From Heterostelium album PN500 (Eukaryota > Evosea > Eumycetozoa > Acytosteliales > Acytosteliaceae), in the NCBI RefSeq assembly GCF_000004825.1, contig NW_008805078.1, forward strand, positions 248,001-312,000: 64,000 nt of DNA, given 5' to 3'. Under the pieces are notes generated by a model. It saw only the letters and a list, made by a program, of their open reading frames with translations. It did not search any database and was not told the DNA's origin. Positions 35,178-48,499 of the stretch are shown piece by piece. The stretch's first letter is position 1; every line of letters begins with the position of its first letter. A program made the position numbers and the translations under genes.

Positions 35178-36635
35178 TATTTTATTATTCTAAACTAAAC
35201 CAACTCAATCAATAATAAATAAATAAATATTATAAAAATGATGATGATGATAGTTTAATAATAATCAATATAATATAATAAACAATAAAAAAAATGAACT
35301 TTTTAATTTTGTGTGTTGAAAAAAATAAAAATTAAAAATAAAAAATTATAAAACAAAAAAGTCTTTGGAAAATTATTTGGTCAACACTTTGTTTATATTC
35401 TTGATATTCAATCATTCATACTGTTTCTGTGTGTTAATCATTGACTTAATATTAAAATATTTGTTAACTTAACAAATATTTTTCAAAAAAAAGATAATTA
35501 ATTAATTATAGTTTTAAAAGTTTGATTGAAATCAATAAATATAAAAAGTAATTTAAACCTGGTAAAGTTTATTATTAACTATTACAAATTGACATTAAAT
35601 AAAAGTTTGTGTAAAATAAATAAATATCTATTTTAAAAATTTGATTAATTGATTGGATAGTTTACAATGTTTTAAATTAGGTTGATGATAAGTGACACTA
35701 TCACTAAAAATAATAATGATAATGGTATTAATGATAATAAAATTGGGGTGATTCATTCTTTCATTAGGTTTGGTTTTAGGTCCGATCAAACCAACAGAAC
35801 CAACACAATTGTAAATCAATGTTGCTACCAATAAAAATTTCCGATTTAAATGAATTGTTTGTTTTTTTTTTAAATGTTTATTGAGGCAGAGTAAAAAAAT
35901 GATCATAAACAGAAAAAGTTTGATTGTTTTTTTTTTAAAAAAAAATAAGAATCAGCAAATTAAAATTGGATTAAACTTCAGTGGTGCAAATATATAAAAA
36001 AAAAAAAACAAAAAACAAACAACACATTTTTGCTTAAATGCATCCCATCAAACCACCACATTGTTATTAAAGCAACAACGATCACTCACACACATTCACA
36101 CACACAACACACACATTGGCAAAAATAAAAAAATAAAAAAAATATATATACAGGTGTTTGCAAATAAACAAACATTTAATTAGCTTTCATAATTAGATAC
36201 ATATATATTACAGATACATACATATATCTCTATTTTTTTCACTTTTTTTGATTTTGATTTGTTTTTCTTTTTTAATTTAGTTTTTTATATTTTAAATATA
36301 AAAAATTATTATCAAATCAAATCAGATCAATTCAATTCAACTAATATAATATATATATATCAACAGAATAACATCATCATCATCATCATTCAACAGATAT
36401 ATATTTTATTAATACAATTCTGACATTGTTAGCAACAAATTATATATTTATTAAATTTAATTTCGATAATAATAATACATATATAACAGTAGAAATAATT
36501 ATAATCAGTCCTTTTTTTTGAATGAATTGAATAGTTTTCAATTATTCTTCTTTATTTATTAATCTTTTTTGGCTGTATTTTAGTTAATAATATATCAGTA
36601 TCATTTGACGCATATATACATACGTATAGTCGTCT

Positions 36636-36667
<32 letters not shown>

Positions 36668-36857
36668 AATGATCATTCATTCATTCATTGTAGAAGAATA
36701 AGTAAACAGTAAACAGTAATCAGTATTTAGTTAATCATTTCATTTACTTTGAATTAGAATAGTATCAATTCTGTATATAGTTAGTTAGTTAGTTAGTTAA
36801 TAAAACCGAAAAATAAGACAACAACAATAAAACAAACACAAACACACAAAGATAAAA
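35178..36857. other. Divergent promoter region, FYVE-hydrolase and ArfGAP-PH genes
   Basis: About 1.7 kb of very AT-rich DNA. It contains CA-rich repeats (36085-36118), a CATCATCAT run (about 36370), TAGT repeats (36779-36800) and long T runs (about 36632). It holds the start regions of two divergent genes. No gene or RNA was recognised. Confidence 0.55.
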
Positions 36858-37836
36858 ATGGGATCAATAGTTGATGAGAAACAAAAGGAGAGAATCAAAG
36901 AACTGCTGAAGCTACCTGAGAATGCTATATGTGCAGATTGTGGATCACCGGATGTTCAGTGGGCCAGTATAAATCTCGGTGTATTTATTTGTATAGTTTG
37001 TGCTGGTGTACATCGACACCTCGGTGTGCATATATCACGTGTTAAATCAGCCAATTTAGACTCTTGGAAAGAGTCAGAGGTTGACATGATGGAATCGACA
37101 AACAACGAGAAAGCAAATCGTGAAATATGGGAGGCTGCACTACCTCCAGGCTTTATAAAACCAACCTATGGTGATTCAATGTATGTCATTCTTACTTATT
37201 CAATTATCTTCAAACCTATACCAAACTAAACCAAAGCAAACTAACAATATTCATATCATAATCATTGTTAATCTTCTTCACCACTATACAACAGAGGATT
37301 AAAAGAACAATGGATAATAGCCAAATACTCTAATAAATCATTTTCACCACCAAATACAAAAGATGCAAAAAGAATTAATGTAAGTATACTAATAAAGATA
37401 TAAATATGCTATTTGAATGAATCTAGACAATTTTAATTAATTAATTTTTCGGTTTTTCTTTTTCTTTTTCTTTTTCTTTTTTTAGTTTGAAGTAAAAGAA
37501 GGATGGATTGTAAAAAAAGGAGAAGTTGTAAAGAGTTGGAAAAAGAGATGGCTGAGACTGATCGACGGTGAATATTTATATTACTATAAGGGACCAACAG
37601 AGAAATCACATTGTGGTTTCATATCGCTGAGGGAGAGTGGACAGATAGACTCGGTGTCAGAGGTAGACAGCAAACCATATTGTTTCATAATTTCAACACC
37701 CAAAAGACGTTATTTAATTAGCTGTAATACAGGTGAAGATATGTTTCGTTGGATCGAGGTTTTAAGACAGGCCGTTATCAATATGCCACCTGGCACTGCA
37801 AGCAACGGTGGTTCTGGAAAAATACCAAAAATGTAA
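36858..37836 (+). CDS. Compact ArfGAP-PH protein (3 exons)
   Basis: The exons are 36858-37180, 37295-37379 and 37486-37836, giving 252 residues. Residues about 10-130 are an ArfGAP domain with the zinc finger CADC and CIVC separated by 16 residues, and HRHLGVHISRVKS carrying the catalytic Arg. Residues about 140-235 are a PH domain (VKEGWIVKKGEVVKSWKKRW, ending in EDMFRWIEVLRQAV). Such proteins stimulate GTP hydrolysis on Arf at membranes, with the PH domain binding phosphoinositides. There is no BAR, ankyrin or second PH domain, so it is smaller than ACAP/ASAP types and closest in layout to ADAP-like proteins with only one PH. The start is the first ATG, preceded by A-rich leader. Spliced with standard sites. 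Confidence 0.92.
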
Positions 37837-39447
37837 AAGAAACCAACAAAAAGTCTTTTTTTTTAAAAAAATAAACTATCTTCATATATATACATTCATA
37901 TACACAAAACAAAACAACTCAAACTCTCAATTGTTGAAATTTGAAATAGGTGAATTTCAATGTTTGCTACTCTTCTCCCTGCTAACGTCGATAATTAATT
38001 ATCATACTGCAGTCACACACAAAAAACTTCTTTTTTTTTTTTGATTGTCTGTGTAGAGTGCAACGATCAATCCTAATTGATCTATCATATCTGAATAGGT
38101 GTGTTTGCAGATATATGAAGATCAGGCAAATTGTTTTGTTGGAACTGATTTTTTTTTTATATTGAATTTTTTTTTGCATTTTGGTGTTAATTATCTTAAA
38201 ACAGAAGTTTTCAACTTTTTGTGAATATAAATTCGCATGCATGACGTTTTCAGAGTTGATATTTTGTTTTTGGTGGTGGTGGTGGGAGAAGGTTGTGGCG
38301 ACGCAAAAACCAGTAAAAGCACAAGTTTTTTCACATGGATCGGGTCTTGTTTTTTTGATTTGCATTAGGAATTTTCAAAATTCTATCCGATTCATGCATT
38401 TGTTTTTTTTTTTTTATTTGCTTGTTTTTTTTTTTGAAAAGTCATTTACATTTTTTAATTGATTCGAAATTAATATTATTTGGTTGTTTTGTTTTGTTAT
38501 TTTTTTCTGCATTGATTTTTTTGTACTTCCATATCATACCCTATTATTTCATATCATTGTTTATTTGTTGATAGAGTAAAGTGATTATTTATTTATTTAA
38601 ATAGGTCCTATTGAGATAAACATTTTAATAAATAATCAAAAAAAAAAAAAAAAAACAAAAGATAAAAATAACATCATTTTGTTTGACCAAAAGTAGTATC
38701 ACTATTAAGAAAGATAAATTTGAAGGTTGACTATCTAGAGTTAGTTACACAGTGAATGTAGGTAAAAAGTGTGTTTTTGTTCATTCCACCACTAATAAGC
38801 ACCAAAATAAAAATTATAAAAGTAACACTCACTATTTATAAATAAGCACATAAAGAAAATATTACAAGTGGAGATCAATTTGATACAAATTCTATCCAAA
38901 AACAAATTATAATAATAATAATAATAATAACAAGCTAAGCAACAACAATAATATAATAATAAAACAAATACAGAGTGTATATAATTGTTTATTTTATAAA
39001 TACATACTTTTAGTAAACATAGTCTTATATAACATTAGCATCAATACATTAATAATGTGAAAGTTTATTATTTGTCGACAACAAAACAACATCAACATAA
39101 TAATATCAATGTAGGTTGGATAATATTACCAAGACAACCTCACAAACGACAGATTATTCATATTTTAGTGATTTTTATTTTTATTTTTTTATTTTTCAAT
39201 TTTATAACCTAAAATTTGCAAGAACTTTTTTTTTTTTTTTCCCCAACACCTTTTAATTAATTAATATGTTATGAGACCCGACGATTTATAGAATATTAGA
39301 TCAACTTATAACAATAATAATATCTATCATTATAAAATAAATAATTAACATTGTTTTGTATACTTAAAGAAAGAAAGAAAGAAAGAATTAAGATAGAAGA
39401 AAAGTAGTACTGTAATATTATTAGATATTATATAAAAAAAATATAAG
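37837..39447. other. Intergenic region
   Basis: About 1.6 kb of AT-rich DNA with long A and T runs (38400-38450, 38640-38655, 39225-39242). It holds the 3' flank of the ArfGAP-PH gene and the promoter of the transporter gene. The short open stretches in it have biased composition and no homology I can recognise. No gene is supported. Confidence 0.55.
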
Positions 39448-41049
39448 ATGTCTAGTAAATATGGAAGAATAAATGACTCGGATGATGATTCATCTTCATC
39501 GTCGTCGTCGTCATCATCTTCCTCATCATTGTCAGAGTCATCGCCATTGATATTGCCGGCACAGCAAGTCACTCCAAATTATATAGATGAAATCAAACCA
39601 GATAACACAAAGAATATCAACATCATGGTGCTCACTGTTTTCCTTATGAGTATAGGTTTCACATTGATGATGCCATCAATGTTAGATTATCTAAATTGGG
39701 TAAGATAGTAATGGTGACAATAATGCAAAACAATAGATTGATTATTAACAGTTGTTTTTGTTATCTATCTAACTATCTATCTCTAGGTTAATCCAGATTA
39801 CGGAAGTAAATATAATGGTTTGGTAACTGCAATTTATAGTGCTGGACAGTTTGTTGCATCACCTATTTTTGGTTACTGGGGTAATAAGAGACCAACTCGT
39901 GAACCTCTGATCGTTTCAATCATTATCTCCATTCTTGGAAATGCGCTGTATGCAGTCGCCTATTTGTTTGGCGATGGATACATCCCAGTGATGGTGATCG
40001 CTAGATTCATTGTTGGTGTTGGTGCCGGTAATGTTTCGGTATGCAGAGCTTACGCATCGGAGACATCGACTCTCTCCAACAAGACTCAGACAATGGCAAA
40101 GATGTCCGGTGCACAGGGTGCCGGTTTCGTTTTGGGTCCAGCTTTTGGTTTCGCATTGTCCTACCTCAAGAACACCAGCTACAACGGATGGTACTTCTCA
40201 CAATACACCGCACCCGGTTACCTGTCGGTGTTGTTCGCGTTGGTCAATGTCATCGTTTTGATTCTCTATTTCAACCCACAAAAACCAAGACCAATTGCAA
40301 CGGGTATTCTCATCAATCAGGCCGAAGAAGAACGGTTGCAAGCAAAAATCAAGTCCAACGAGCCCGAGGAAGATCGTCTGCCAGTGTTTGTATCGATCTA
40401 CTTGTTCGCAGTGGTTATCTCGATTTTCGCTGTATTCGAATCGGTCATGGCAATGATGACTTTGAAATACTATGGTTGGGGACCAAAGGGTAACGGTTTT
40501 ATTATGGGTGCTTCTGGTGTGCTCTCTGTGGTGGTTTTCGTTGCCATTTCGACACCGATCATCAAGAGAATCGACGATAGAAAGACAGCGTTGTTTGGTT
40601 ATGTAAATTTATTTATTGCTTTGCTTTTCTTGGCCAGCTACGACAATGGACCGTTCCGCTGGGAGACCGGTCTTCCAAAGTGGCAGTTGGTTATGGGTGC
40701 CATCTTTGTATCGATCGGTTATCCAATCGCTTCGTCGCTGATCTACGCCATCTTTTCAAAGGTACTCAATCCAAAGCTACAGGGAACAAAGATGGGTTGG
40801 TTGACAGCCGGTGGTTCACTGGCAAGAATGTTGGGTCCAATTTGGGCAACCGCTTTGTTTGGAGTTGCTGACGACATCCTCTACTTTACATGTGCAGGTC
40901 TTACAGCTACAGGAGTTATTGTACTATTAATTTTCTACAGAAGATTGACTCCACACAAAGACTACATTATTCCAGCGCCAGTAGCAGCAGCAGCAGCAAC
41001 AACCACTCCAACACCATCATCAATCTCTGTCAGAAATGATGACTCCTAA
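39448..41049 (+). CDS. MFSD8/CLN7-like lysosomal MFS transporter (2 exons)
   Basis: The exons are 39448-39699 and 39787-41049, giving 504 residues. After an N-terminal acidic and poly-Ser cytosolic leader come 12 likely membrane segments of the major facilitator fold. Blocks such as GLVTAIYSAGQFVASPIFGY, RFIVGVGAGNVSVCRAYAS and YNGWYFSQYTAPGY resemble the MFSD8/CLN7 and SPX-MFS group of lysosomal or vacuolar transporters. The leader contains ESSPLI (residues 30-35), an acidic dileucine signal of the [DE]xxxL[LI] type, which fits sorting to lysosomes. The tail is Ala/Thr-rich. The substrate cannot be told from sequence; CLN7 itself is reported to be an endolysosomal chloride-related transporter. 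The start is the first ATG. Confidence 0.85.
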
Positions 41050-41282
41050 ATAAGATAGCATTTAACATAACAAATAAGTAATTTTCACAATTTTTTTTCT
41101 CCCAATATATACGTATATAAAATATTTATTAAATATATATATTAAAATAGAAAAGGTCCGAATTTAAATAATTCTAATAAAGGTTTATTAGGATTAAAAA
41201 ACAAAACAAACAAATAGTAGTTGGTTCACAATATTGATATATATAGTATTTTGTTGTTTGATTTTATTTATTTATTTATTTA
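41050..41282. other. Convergent 3' spacer
   Basis: A short AT-rich spacer between the convergent transporter and myosin genes. Nothing else was seen. Confidence 0.5.
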
Positions 41283-44200
41283 TTATTCTGATTCTTGGTA
41301 GTAAACGATTGCAGCGTTGGTTTTACCTTTGGTGAATGTACATTGTCTTTGAGTTTCTTTCTTTGCGTATGGTGAGAATGAGATCACCCAATCAGTACCA
41401 GAGTTACGAGAGTCACGTGAATTGTTAAAGGTGACGGGTTCTCTCAACAAAAGTGGTATGGTGTTCTTTGTGAGTTTGAAAACCTGCTGGACAAGAATGG
41501 TTGCTACCTCTGACACCTTCTCTACAGCATCACATCCCAAGTCAATAAATAGATCTCGCACGGGTGGTTTGAAATGAATTGCCAAGAAAGTATCTCTCTT
41601 ACTAGATGAACTGAGTGCCACTATCAAATGAATCTTTAATCCAACTTTCTTTCTAGTGTATTTCTTTGGATCATATTTATAGATATGTTGATCTGTAATA
41701 ATTAGAGTACGTAATTGACATTTTCCCTAAATTGTTATATAAAGTTTTATAATATGAGAACTTTCTGTTTAATTCTTTAAATATATTTAAAACACCTACT
41801 CTTTTGTTTACTTTAATAACATTATCAGCGAAAAGAATTTCTTTATCATCTCCACTTGGGAAAAGTGATTGGATAGCTTGGACATACTGAGCTTTCTTTG
41901 GGTTGGAATCGTTATTTAGATAGTCGGCGAGGAATCTTCGTTTTGGATCCCATTCTTTCTTGCGTAGTGTACCGCCTCCACCAAACAGATCGAGCGCCAA
42001 CACTTTTTGACGGATGAGAGAACGCTGCTCGGCTGTGAGTTTTGCAACTTTGACATGTGCCCACCAAGCACGCTGGATCAGCACAAGATAGTCATCAAAC
42101 TGTCGTTTCACTCGCCAGAGTGTTGGCATCTGACGACCCTTGTTGTAGTAGGGTGCTTGTGTCCACGGTGCAAGCTTAGCAATGAGCGAACGCATTTTAT
42201 ATCTATAGTACACCTCAGAGATCTTCACAGCCGATCGCTTCTGTAGCAACTGTCGTTGTATCTCTTCCTTTTGCAACTTTAACTTTTCCAATTCCTTCTT
42301 GAACCAGCAACGTGCTAGATAACCTCGCCAAACCCTCTGTATTGCAATGGCAGCCTTTGGTAGATTGTCTTGTCTCTGCTTCTCAAATAGATACAAAACT
42401 CTAGCTGACTTTATAAAGATCTTCTTTACACCAAAGAAACACTCGCTTTGTCTTTCATGCGATGGTAAAATAGATTTAATAATTTCATTACATCCTTCTT
42501 TTACTGATTTCTATTAAGTATATATAAAGCAATAATTTATATTAATATAAATTGATTAATAATCATATATTAATAAAGTTAAAACTTACATCATATTTAG
42601 GATTCCAAGTTGTTGGACAACATATTTTATATCTTGAAAAGAATTTGGTATAATGATATTTCTGACAATAACCTGCTTTTCTTACTCTAACCGTTTCTAC
42701 AATATTTAAATATCTAATCTATAATATACATGAAAGATAAATATTAGTTTAGAATATTTGTTGATTAATGTTATTTGTTGCTCGTTGATATTTACTTGAT
42801 TTCTAACGAGTGATTGATTGAAATTGGATGGTTGTTTTTCATCGTTTGATTTTATACATCTGATATAATGTGGTTGACATTGTTGAAGTGAAGCAATCAG
42901 TTCGTTGATCGATTGTTTGAATTGATGACCAGCCATCGTCGGTATCTTTCGGTTGCCAGAGCAGTTCAAGGATGGAAATAGAGCTGAGAGGTATGGATCG
43001 TTACTGAGTTGAAGTGTCGCTAGAATATCTTGGTTGAGAGGGTCACGATTCTTTGCAATAAAGTGTTCCAAATCGTAGGTTACAGGTCCGGCGTAGTGTT
43101 TCAGCGTGAATTTCTGTTGTTCCATCTCGCTGCTCTCGTAGTTTGGATGTTTCTGGAAGAATCTATTGAATTTCTGGAGTAGCTGTTCTTTTGTAGTCTG
43201 TCCAACCAGGCAGGCTTCGTCCAACAGCTTTAGCAATCCTACGGGCTGTCCCTCGATCAACTCTATTATCTTGTCGTTCTCAAAGTAATCGATATTCAAC
43301 CATTCGATACCCTCATGTCGGTACTCCTCTTGCTCCTGCTTCAAGACGAGCTGGATGAACAGCTGCTGCAGCTTCTCATTGGTGTAGTTGATGATGAACT
43401 GTTCGAAGCTGTTGTTCTCAAACAACTCGAATCCATAGATATCCAAGATGCCGAGACTGTACACTTCGGGCTGCTCCGATTGGATGGCGCGATTGATGCG
43501 CTCGAATATCATCTGGAACAGCCGGTCGTAGAGAACCTTTGCCAGCGAGTCACGTGTGCTATTCGCCTGGTTGAGATCGAGCAGCACGTGAATGTTGCTC
43601 TTTCGCTTTCCCATACCGGTGGTGAGCGAACGTGAGATCAACGCTTTCTCCAGCATCGACGCATCGCATTCCAGAAGCTGTGCGATTCTCAGTAGCGTAT
43701 CTTGGCTTGCAATGAACACGGAATCAACATTCTTGTTGGTATCGACCTCGAACTCGAGATTACCAATGAGAAGAACGGCGCAGAGTATACGCCAGAGGAA
43801 ATCAGTCTCTTCGGTGCTCCAACCCAGTGATTCGAGACTGTTGAGGACCGATTGAAATCCATCCCTATCGTTTACAGTCGATTTCGATACGGAACCACTG
43901 TCATTTCCGAGGTAGTTGTAAGTAGCTGGATCGCTATTCAGCTTGAAACGCTCCACCAACGATTGATTGGTCAGCAGCTGGTAGAATATATGAAAATTTC
44001 GTTCGCCAGCAGCTCTAGAATGGATTCTAGATTTCTCCAAGAGAAACTGTGTGATCTTTCCACCGAGTGGTACACCGGCAGCATCGAACTGTATAGTAAT
44101 ATATTTTCCAAAACGTGAGCTATTCTCATTTCTCTGAGTCTTTGCATTACCAAATGCTTCCAACAATATATTTGAATCTAAAATACGTTTCATTATACTT

Positions 44201-44709
44201 GTTGTTGAATTTTGATTATTATGATTATGATTATTATTTCTATTATATCTTTGTCTATTTGGTGTTGTTGAGGAAGAAGGAGTAGAAGAAGTAGATGATG
44301 ATGATTGTGGATGATAATGAGAGATATAATCCATTACAATTTTAGATGCTTCAGTCTTTCCAGAACCAGATTCACCGGTTATAATGATACACTGATTGGT
44401 ACCGGTTTGTAACATCTTCTTGTAGGTATCCTCAGCGAGTTGGTAGATATGTGGTGACATTTCATACATATACTTGTTTCTGTAGGTTTGTTTTAGACGC
44501 TGATCCTTTTGCTCTGTGACATGCTTATTGTTGAATGGATTGATACTGATGATTTGCTCACCAATTCTAGTGTAGATCTGACCTGAATTGAATCGATGTT
44601 GCATGTTGTCGAGAATCGATTGTTCATTGATCTTCTCGAGATAACAAAGATCATCGTGATTCTCAGTAGTGGTACCACCACCTCTTTCCTCAAAATTTAT
44701 ACTATTCAT
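41283..44709 (-). CDS. Short-tailed class I myosin (4 exons)
   Basis: The exons are 44709-42796, 42718-42590, 42510-41800 and 41726-41283, giving 1065 residues. It is an actin-based motor linking membrane and cortex. The head has P-loop GESGSGKT (112-119), switch I NENSSRFGK, switch II LDIYGFE and converter RVRKAGYCQKYHYTKFFSRY. The TEDS position, 16 residues before the RDSLAK aspartate, is Ser (KRKS), so heavy-chain phosphorylation is likely needed for activity. A Ser/Asn/His-rich insert (about 133-171) lies shortly after the P-loop helix. The neck has at least one IQ motif (AAIAIQRVWRGYLAR). The tail is a TH1 membrane-binding domain only, without GPA or SH3, like MyoA, MyoE and MyoF of D. 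discoideum. I cannot choose among those. Confidence 0.92.
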
Positions 44710-45701
44710 ATGAATTATTATGGTTTATACTACTAATACTACTATTTAAATTATCATATTCTTTGGAATTATGATTGATGTTGTTGAATTAAAATAGATG
44801 ATTGTTTTTTTTTTGTTTTAAGCTAAACAAAAATGGTCAAGGGATTATTTTTTTATTTTTGATTAAAGTTTATTTTTTGCAAAAAAAGTTTAACCCACGT
44901 CCTTTCAATCATTGCAAAAAGAATCATGATTAGAATGAAAAATAAAAAAATGTGCAAATTTTTGGGTGTTGATCAAAAAAATCTCTTTGTGGTAAAGAAG
45001 AAAAGTTAACAAACAAATAAAATGATATTTATTTGTTTGATTACTTTTAGTTTTTTGTAATCTTGTCTTTGTATCAAACGTGGAAAAAAGTCCACTCTTT
45101 TAACAGACTTTGAACAAGGCAGTTGTGGTGAGGAATTGGCATTGACCTATTATATTAGATTAATTAAATTTAACCAACTTGAAACTTTACACCACAACCA
45201 GTACAACGAAACTCTAAAGATATTAGAAACATCAACATGAAGCTGATCCAGTTGGGTGGATATTAATGTGGCTAAATTCAATACTAATGAAATATGGAGT
45301 TATATGTTCAATGCATTTCAAAAACATTACAAAAGGAAGTAACACAGGTAAAGACAATTTCAAAACAATAAATAAATATCATTTTTTATTAATTAAAATT
45401 GACAATAGAATTATAATCTTAATTTGAACACTTTTAAATAATAGACTATATATTAGATTCGTTATTATTATTATTATAGATTTATTTTGTTTGAAAACAA
45501 AAGAGTTTAACTTTTGCTTTCAAAATAAAATACTTTATTTGTTTTGTTATGTTGTTTTAGCTTTGTTTTTTTTTTTTGTTGATGATGATGATGATGATGA
45601 TGTTGGGAGTTGTGGGAATGTTATTATTATTATTATTATTATTAATTACAGATATTATTATTATAATTATTAAATTTACAATTTTAAAAATGGTTAATTA
45701 A
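44710..45701. other. Intergenic region with a possible coding remnant
   Basis: About 1 kb. It contains a stretch (about 45060-45360) less AT-rich than its surroundings that reads on the plus strand as protein-like pieces (for example EELALTYYIRLIKFNQLETL and FNTNEIWSYMFNAFQKHY) separated by stops, perhaps a decayed gene of unknown family. GATGAT and TTATTA microsatellites follow (45580-45650). Confidence 0.4.
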
Positions 45702-48499
45702 TTAATATTGATATATCGATTCGAATAGTGATCGAATTGATTGATCGATTTGGTCGGTCGATACCGACACTTTGGCAACAAAATAGTTTATCACTGATTC
45801 AGTGAACGATAGGATGTCATCTACATCCATCTTTCCGGCTTTGCTATTAACCATCTTGAGAATCTGATCGAATTGCATATTCTCCTCGATAATCGTTGAT
45901 CGATCCTTGAGTAGAACCGACAGACACATAAAGATAGGCAGACTCTTTGTCATATAGTTACACCAAAACACTTCCCACAATGTCTTTACCTGTTCAAATG
46001 GGAATTCTCTCTTGAAACAAATTAGAATCGATTGGAAGAAGAAATACATATTCGTTCCATCGATATTTTCTAAACCATTTTTAAATAGTAATAATAATCA
46101 TTCATATATATATTGTTAGTTTTTAGTTTATAAAAAATATATTTATAGTTTTAAACTTACCAAAATGACTATATAAATCATAATCCATGTATTTAAGTAA
46201 CTTTGAAAGAGTATTGAGTTGTGTGTGCATTCCATTTTGATCTTTGTGAAAGTTGAGTTCTACACGGTCCATCAAACCTACGAAACACCAGAATGATTCA
46301 ACCTCCTTTTGGATGACAGAGTAGATCGGTGTGAGTAGATCACTCATTCCCTGTACGTATCCAATGTCAAAGTTGTAGAAAGAATAGGTGAGGAGTATCT
46401 CTTTGACGATGACCAGGTTCGGGTTGTCCATTCCAATGCCTAGGTACATCGGATGCAGTCGATCGGTACGAATGACATCCTTCTCGATCAACGCCTTTCT
46501 CGAAGCATACTTTGAGAATCGCAGCTCCTGGTCTGCGCTAATCGATTGCCATTGTTTCTTAATGGTGAAGTACTCACGTGTCTTCTCGTACTTGATCACC
46601 TCACGCGTCGAGTGTGTCGAATCGAACGGATAGAAATTCAAGAGGAATGGCCATACCTCTGCACGAATCGACTCGTGTACACCTCCATAGAATATCTTTT
46701 TCTGGAGGAGCTGTTGATTCATGATTGAGATTCGGCCTTCCTCATCAAAGTAGCTATACCACTCGTTGGCATTGAGCGGGTTACACTCTGTTCTATTGAT
46801 AGCTGGTTCATCCAAAATACCAGAAGCATTCAAATTGAACGGAGTGAAGAAATCTGAACTTGAATTCAATGAAGAATTCAAACTTGTATTATTACTCTAT
46901 AATAACAGCAACAACAATAATAATAATAATAATAATATAAACAACATTAGTAATCAAATCAAAGACTAAAATAGTTTTTTTTATAGATTATAATTACGTG
47001 TTGAGGTGATGTCTTTTTTGAACCTAATGAATGTGTCAAGTTTCTAAAATGATTATCTATTTTCTTTGCTGGTTCTTCAAATATATCTAGATATATTAAA
47101 GATAATTATAGATTAGTTTGTTTGTTTGTTAGTTTAGTTTTATAATAGTAAAGTATATATATGATTATTACTCTTTTGAGCATTCTTTGCAAAGTTTGAT
47201 ACTTTTGCAAAAGAATCTAAGATATTCGATGATATTTCTTTGGTGAGTCTACGTTTGCTGGTAGAAGATGAACCATTCTCTAGGAGCGATGTTGGTGTTG
47301 CAGAGTTTGGTGACGATGAGAATGGAACCGATGCTTCAGTGTCAAGAGGTGATCCATGACTGGTAGAGAGTGGTGTCTTTAGTGTATTCGGTGAGAGTGA
47401 TATCGTTGACGATGCCATCGAAGATGGAGAATGTGATCTTAGATTTAAGAAACTACCACTACCTAGACCACCCATAGATGTTGTCGTACTGTTACTACTA
47501 TTATTACCATTACCATTACTCTGATTATTATTACTATTACTATTACTACTACTATCATTAATTGTCATAGATTGAAAAGAAGCACCAACTAATAAAGATG
47601 AACTATTATTACTATTAATATGTGATTTTGGTGATAAACTTGATAGGAATGAATCTTTCTTAATGGATGTACTGGTTTGTATCTCTGCTAGATCACTAGT
47701 GTCGCTCATCATCATATATAGATTAGTATCAAGTGTAGATCTATTGATTTGATTTGATATGATTTGAGAAATCATGGATTGATAAAGTTAGTTTAGTTTG
47801 AATAAATTAGTTAGATAGATAGATAGATAGCTATTGCTATAATTACTTTTTAAGATTAGGATTAACAGATCGCAATGCTTTGATAAATTCTCTTACACCA
47901 CCATTCTCAAAGAAGAACGGTGGCAATGCAGTTCCATTTCGCGTCAAAACAATTATATATGGTGTTCCAATGGTCGGTGTATACTTTTTAATTGAATGTA
48001 TCTCTTTTGATGATAGTTTTATTTGTTGATATTGTTGTGCTATATCATTACTATTTGTATTTGATATTAATGCACTTGAATTTAATGAAATAGCAGATGA
48101 TTTCTTTATTGATATCGGTTGTGATCTTGCTAATGGATTACTATTACTTGAACTATTATTACTAACAGTAGTGTCATCATCATCAAAAGATGATTTACTA
48201 GCTATCCATGAGAACATTACAGATTTCAACATTGTACTGGATAGTGTCGATGATGTTGTCGATGAGTTAGAGAATGAAGATGACGATGATGCTGCTAGAT
48301 CATCTTGTTGATGGTGAGGTTGTTGTTGTTGTTGTTGTTTGGAAGGTGAAAGCACAGCACCTGTATCATACGAATAATATAATGATATAACACCTTCAAT
48401 ACCTTTGCTATCACCATCTGTCGGATATATCGTTACATCTTGCTTTGAATATATAATCTTAAATTCGTATGGTTGTGTTGAAATTGATAAATTACTCAT
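45702..48499 (-). CDS. TBC1D15/GYP7-like Rab GTPase-activating protein (5 exons)
   Basis: The exons are 48499-47847, 47740-47172, 47086-46998, 46896-46161 and 46069-45702, giving 804 residues. The N-terminus matches the TBC1D15/17 Rab-binding region (EFKIIYSKQDVTIYPT, then GTPYIIVLTRNGTALPPFFF and VREFIKALRSVN). A long Asn/Ser-rich linker follows (about 220-430). Residues about 500-800 are a TBC domain with both catalytic fingers: IEKDVIRTDR gives the Arg finger (about 580) and YVQGMSD the Gln finger (about 619). It should inactivate a Rab; TBC1D15 and yeast Gyp7 act on Rab7/Ypt7, so a late-endosome role is inferred. Splice sites are regular and frames continuous. Confidence 0.9.

Noticed and set aside
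37982-38462. Small open frames on both strands after the ArfGAP-PH gene
   Set aside because: Low-complexity Phe/His/Lys translations in T-rich DNA without start context or homology.
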